The translations under genes were made by a program, and so were the position numbers. The notes under the pieces were generated by a model, which made no database searches, had not been told where the DNA came from, and worked only from the letters and a program-made list of their open reading frames with translations. From assembly GCA_964521865.1 (NCBI GenBank), contig CAZFTJ010000013.1:56746-120745 (forward strand): 64,000 nt of DNA. Reading direction: 5' to 3'. Source of the DNA: CAYSRJ01 sp964521865 (lineage in GTDB: Bacteria > Spirochaetota > B62-G9 > DRHN01). Below are positions 62,363 to 64,000 of this stretch, one piece after another (within the stretch, counting starts at the first letter, position 1; each line of letters opens with the position of its first letter).

Positions 62363-63663
62363 CAGTTTTTTTCCTCCTGGTACGTAATATGTTTCTCTTT
62401 TTCCAGTCTGGCATTGTTATAGATGAAATCAAGAGCCCTGCCGATCTGTAATCGAAACCGTAAGCTGTCGGTACTCCTGGAATCTGCGAGCTGTTTTTTC
62501 ATCGATTCGAACTCTTTTTTCTGACTCTCCGCATATTTTCGTATTTCGTCGTCGACCTCTCTGTCGGTTACGGTGATATTCTCCTTCTTCGATATTTCGT
62601 TCAGCACGAGGTCCTGTTTGATGTTATCGACCGCACGGGGAGCCAGGTTTTTCCTGTATTCGCGGTATTTTTTATCGTCCTGTTTGAGCTTCTCGATGTC
62701 GATTCTGTATGAATAGGCTATGTCGCCGAGGATGTGATCGATTTCATTGTCGATCATGGTTTTCGGTATATCAAATTCGGTTTTTTCGATAATCTTTTTC
62801 AGAAGCTCGTCCTTTGTTTTCTGTTCGGAAAGCCTCTTTGCATTTTCATCGATATCGGCCCGTATCTTCTCCTTAAGCTCTTTCAGCGTTTTCGCGTCGC
62901 TTATATCCTGCGCAAAATTATCATCGAGTTCCGGAAGCTGCTTCTGTTTCACTTCATTCATGCGTACGTGCAGCTTTACATTACGCTTTTCTTTTTTTCC
63001 GTCCTTGTCTTCATATTCATGAACCAGCTCGATATCTTTCTCGTCCCCTCCGGCCATACCGATGAGCTGTTTGGCGAGCTGATCGTCCTTTTTATCGAGT
63101 AAAATCGTCTGGTTTTTCTTCCTCTCTCCATTCTCATCGGAAAGCTCCTCGTAGTCTATGACGACGTAGTCGCCCTCCTTCGATTTTTCATCAATGCTCA
63201 TGAGAGTTGCGAAGCGTTCCCGAAGGGCCTCGAGCTCATCGGTTACGGCTTTATCGGTAACGTCGTATATGTACTTCTCCGAAGATATCTCCTTGTATTC
63301 CGAAAGTGTTATCCCGGGCATGATATCGCATTCGGCGCTAAATGTAAAGTTGTCCTCGACAGCGAGCTCTCCCATCTGAGTAATGGTCGGATCTGTAATC
63401 GGCCTGTAGTCGGATTCTTTCAAAATCTGGGAAAGTGACTTCGAGAGCATCTCATTGACCGTTTCGTTTTTTATGTTTTGTGCGAAGCGCTGCAGGATCA
63501 GGTGCCTCGGCACCTTTCCTTTTCTAAAACCGGGAAGCTTTGCGTTTTTTTCATAGTCCTTTATGACCGATTCCCGCGTATCTTGGACCGATGATTTATC
63601 CACCGTTACCTGGATGCTTATTTTTGCGTTCTTTTCCTTTGTGATTACCCTTTCAAATTGCAT
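62362..63663 (-). CDS. tig: Trigger factor
   Basis: 433 residues from the ATG at 63663, with AAGGGGAG just ahead; the frame opens earlier at 63843 with no signal. The ribosome-binding signature LPGFRKGKVPRHL is followed by the FKBP-like prolyl-isomerase domain (about 150-245) and helical arms. It binds nascent chains at the exit tunnel. It heads the tig-clpP-clpX cluster, with TTTCCA-18-TATACT (-10 at 63753-63748) as a modest promoter. Confidence 0.93.
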   Translation of the reverse strand: MQFERVITKEKNAKISIQVTVDKSSVQDTRESVIKDYEKNAKLPGFRKGKVPRHLILQRFAQNIKNETVNEMLSKSLSQILKESDYRPITDPTITQMGELAVEDNFTFSAECDIMPGITLSEYKEISSEKYIYDVTDKAVTDELEALRERFATLMSIDEKSKEGDYVVIDYEELSDENGERKKNQTILLDKKDDQLAKQLIGMAGGDEKDIELVHEYEDKDGKKEKRNVKLHVRMNEVKQKQLPELDDNFAQDISDAKTLKELKEKIRADIDENAKRLSEQKTKDELLKKIIEKTEFDIPKTMIDNEIDHILGDIAYSYRIDIEKLKQDDKKYREYRKNLAPRAVDNIKQDLVLNEISKKENITVTDREVDDEIRKYAESQKKEFESMKKQLADSRSTDSLRFRLQIGRALDFIYNNARLEKEKHITYQEEKN

Positions 63664-63946
63664 GCACTCCCCTTCATTAAAATTCGAGAATTTGGATTCC
63701 AGCTTTTTCACGGCGCAGCTGTAGCCAAAATATTCCGAATTCGCCTTAGTATAAAAGATACTGTTATTGCATGGAAAAGCTAAATAGTTTCGCGAAGATA
63801 TACCGGAGGAGAAACCGGGCGTCCCCGGCGAAGAGGCATTCATATAGGAAGGTCAGTATGGGTAGAGCTGTATGCGCCGGGTTTTACTTCTCAGAATTGA
63901 TAGTCGGCGCAGCCATGAGCTTGTTTCATATGTAAAAATAAAAATG

Positions 63947-64000
63947 AGCGGGAAACGGGACTTGAACCCGCGACATCCACCTTGGCAAGGTGGCGCTCTA
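63947..64000 (-). tRNA. tRNA-Gly(GCC), 5' part cut off by window edge
   Basis: On the minus strand the anticodon stem-loop CCACC-TTGCCAA-GGTGG gives anticodon GCC. The T arm GCGGG-TTCAAGT-CCCGT and acceptor 3' strand TTCCCGC with discriminator T follow. CCA is not encoded (next bases CAT). The acceptor 5' strand, D arm and most upstream bases lie outside the window. Confidence 0.93.

Noticed and set aside
1..64000. CRISPR array, insertion sequence or prophage
   Set aside because: No regularly spaced repeats, transposase, integrase or phage structural genes were seen in the window.

Overview
The window most likely comes from a spirochaete or a near relative. The evidence is a Bat-type aerotolerance operon, a 533-residue protein resembling a family I associate with spirochaetes, a long-form urocanate hydratase, a two-domain benzoyl/hydroxyglutaryl-CoA type activase, and moderate G+C. 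No rRNA, mobile element, prophage or CRISPR array was seen. One tRNA-Gly is cut by the right edge.

Layout. 1-7.1 kb (+): the end of a Gfo/Idh/MocA-type oxidoreductase, an alkyltransferase-like repair protein, NudC, a single-chain CoA-dehydratase activase with its partner protein, and Lgt. 7.1-14.5 kb (-): a complete peptide-type ABC importer operon (binding protein, two permeases, two ATPases) followed by a lipoprotein. 14.6-20.3 kb: glycosyltransferase, FAD reductase, isochorismatase-like hydrolase, exonuclease III and an ABC-F ATPase. 20.5-28.9 kb: a histidine-catabolism region (hutI, hutU, ftcD, hutH) beside an NSS transporter with a 34-codon MetS-like subunit. The enzymes convert histidine to urocanate, imidazolonepropionate and formiminoglutamate, then pass the formimino group to tetrahydrofolate, leaving glutamate.

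29-33.6 kb: ilvE, a class III cyclase fused to a PilZ-like domain, an orphan solute-binding protein and a DUF434-type protein. 33.7-42.1 kb (-): one long operon, moxR-DUF58-(BatD-like)-batA-batB-batC-batD-batE, with a good promoter ahead of moxR. 42.2-52.1 kb: a flavodoxin-family remnant, an MBL-fold hydrolase, folB, a STAS protein, a UVR-motif protein, trmB, glmS, a membrane protein, the 533-residue protein, a J-domain protein and guaA. 52.4-57.1 kb: a YhcC-type radical SAM enzyme, an HEXXH protein, a TlpA-type thioredoxin, a HAD hydrolase, dapA and a cupin. 57.4-64 kb (-): a UPF0182 membrane protein and tig-clpP-clpX, then tRNA-Gly.

Beyond the genes, intergenic DNA carries several unexplained repeated structures: a REP-like double-hairpin family (at least four clear copies), a 50-bp promoter-like repeat present twice (upstream of ftcD and of the radical SAM gene), a 31-bp motif shared by the activase and hut control regions, and a perfect operator-like inverted repeat inside the activase promoter.
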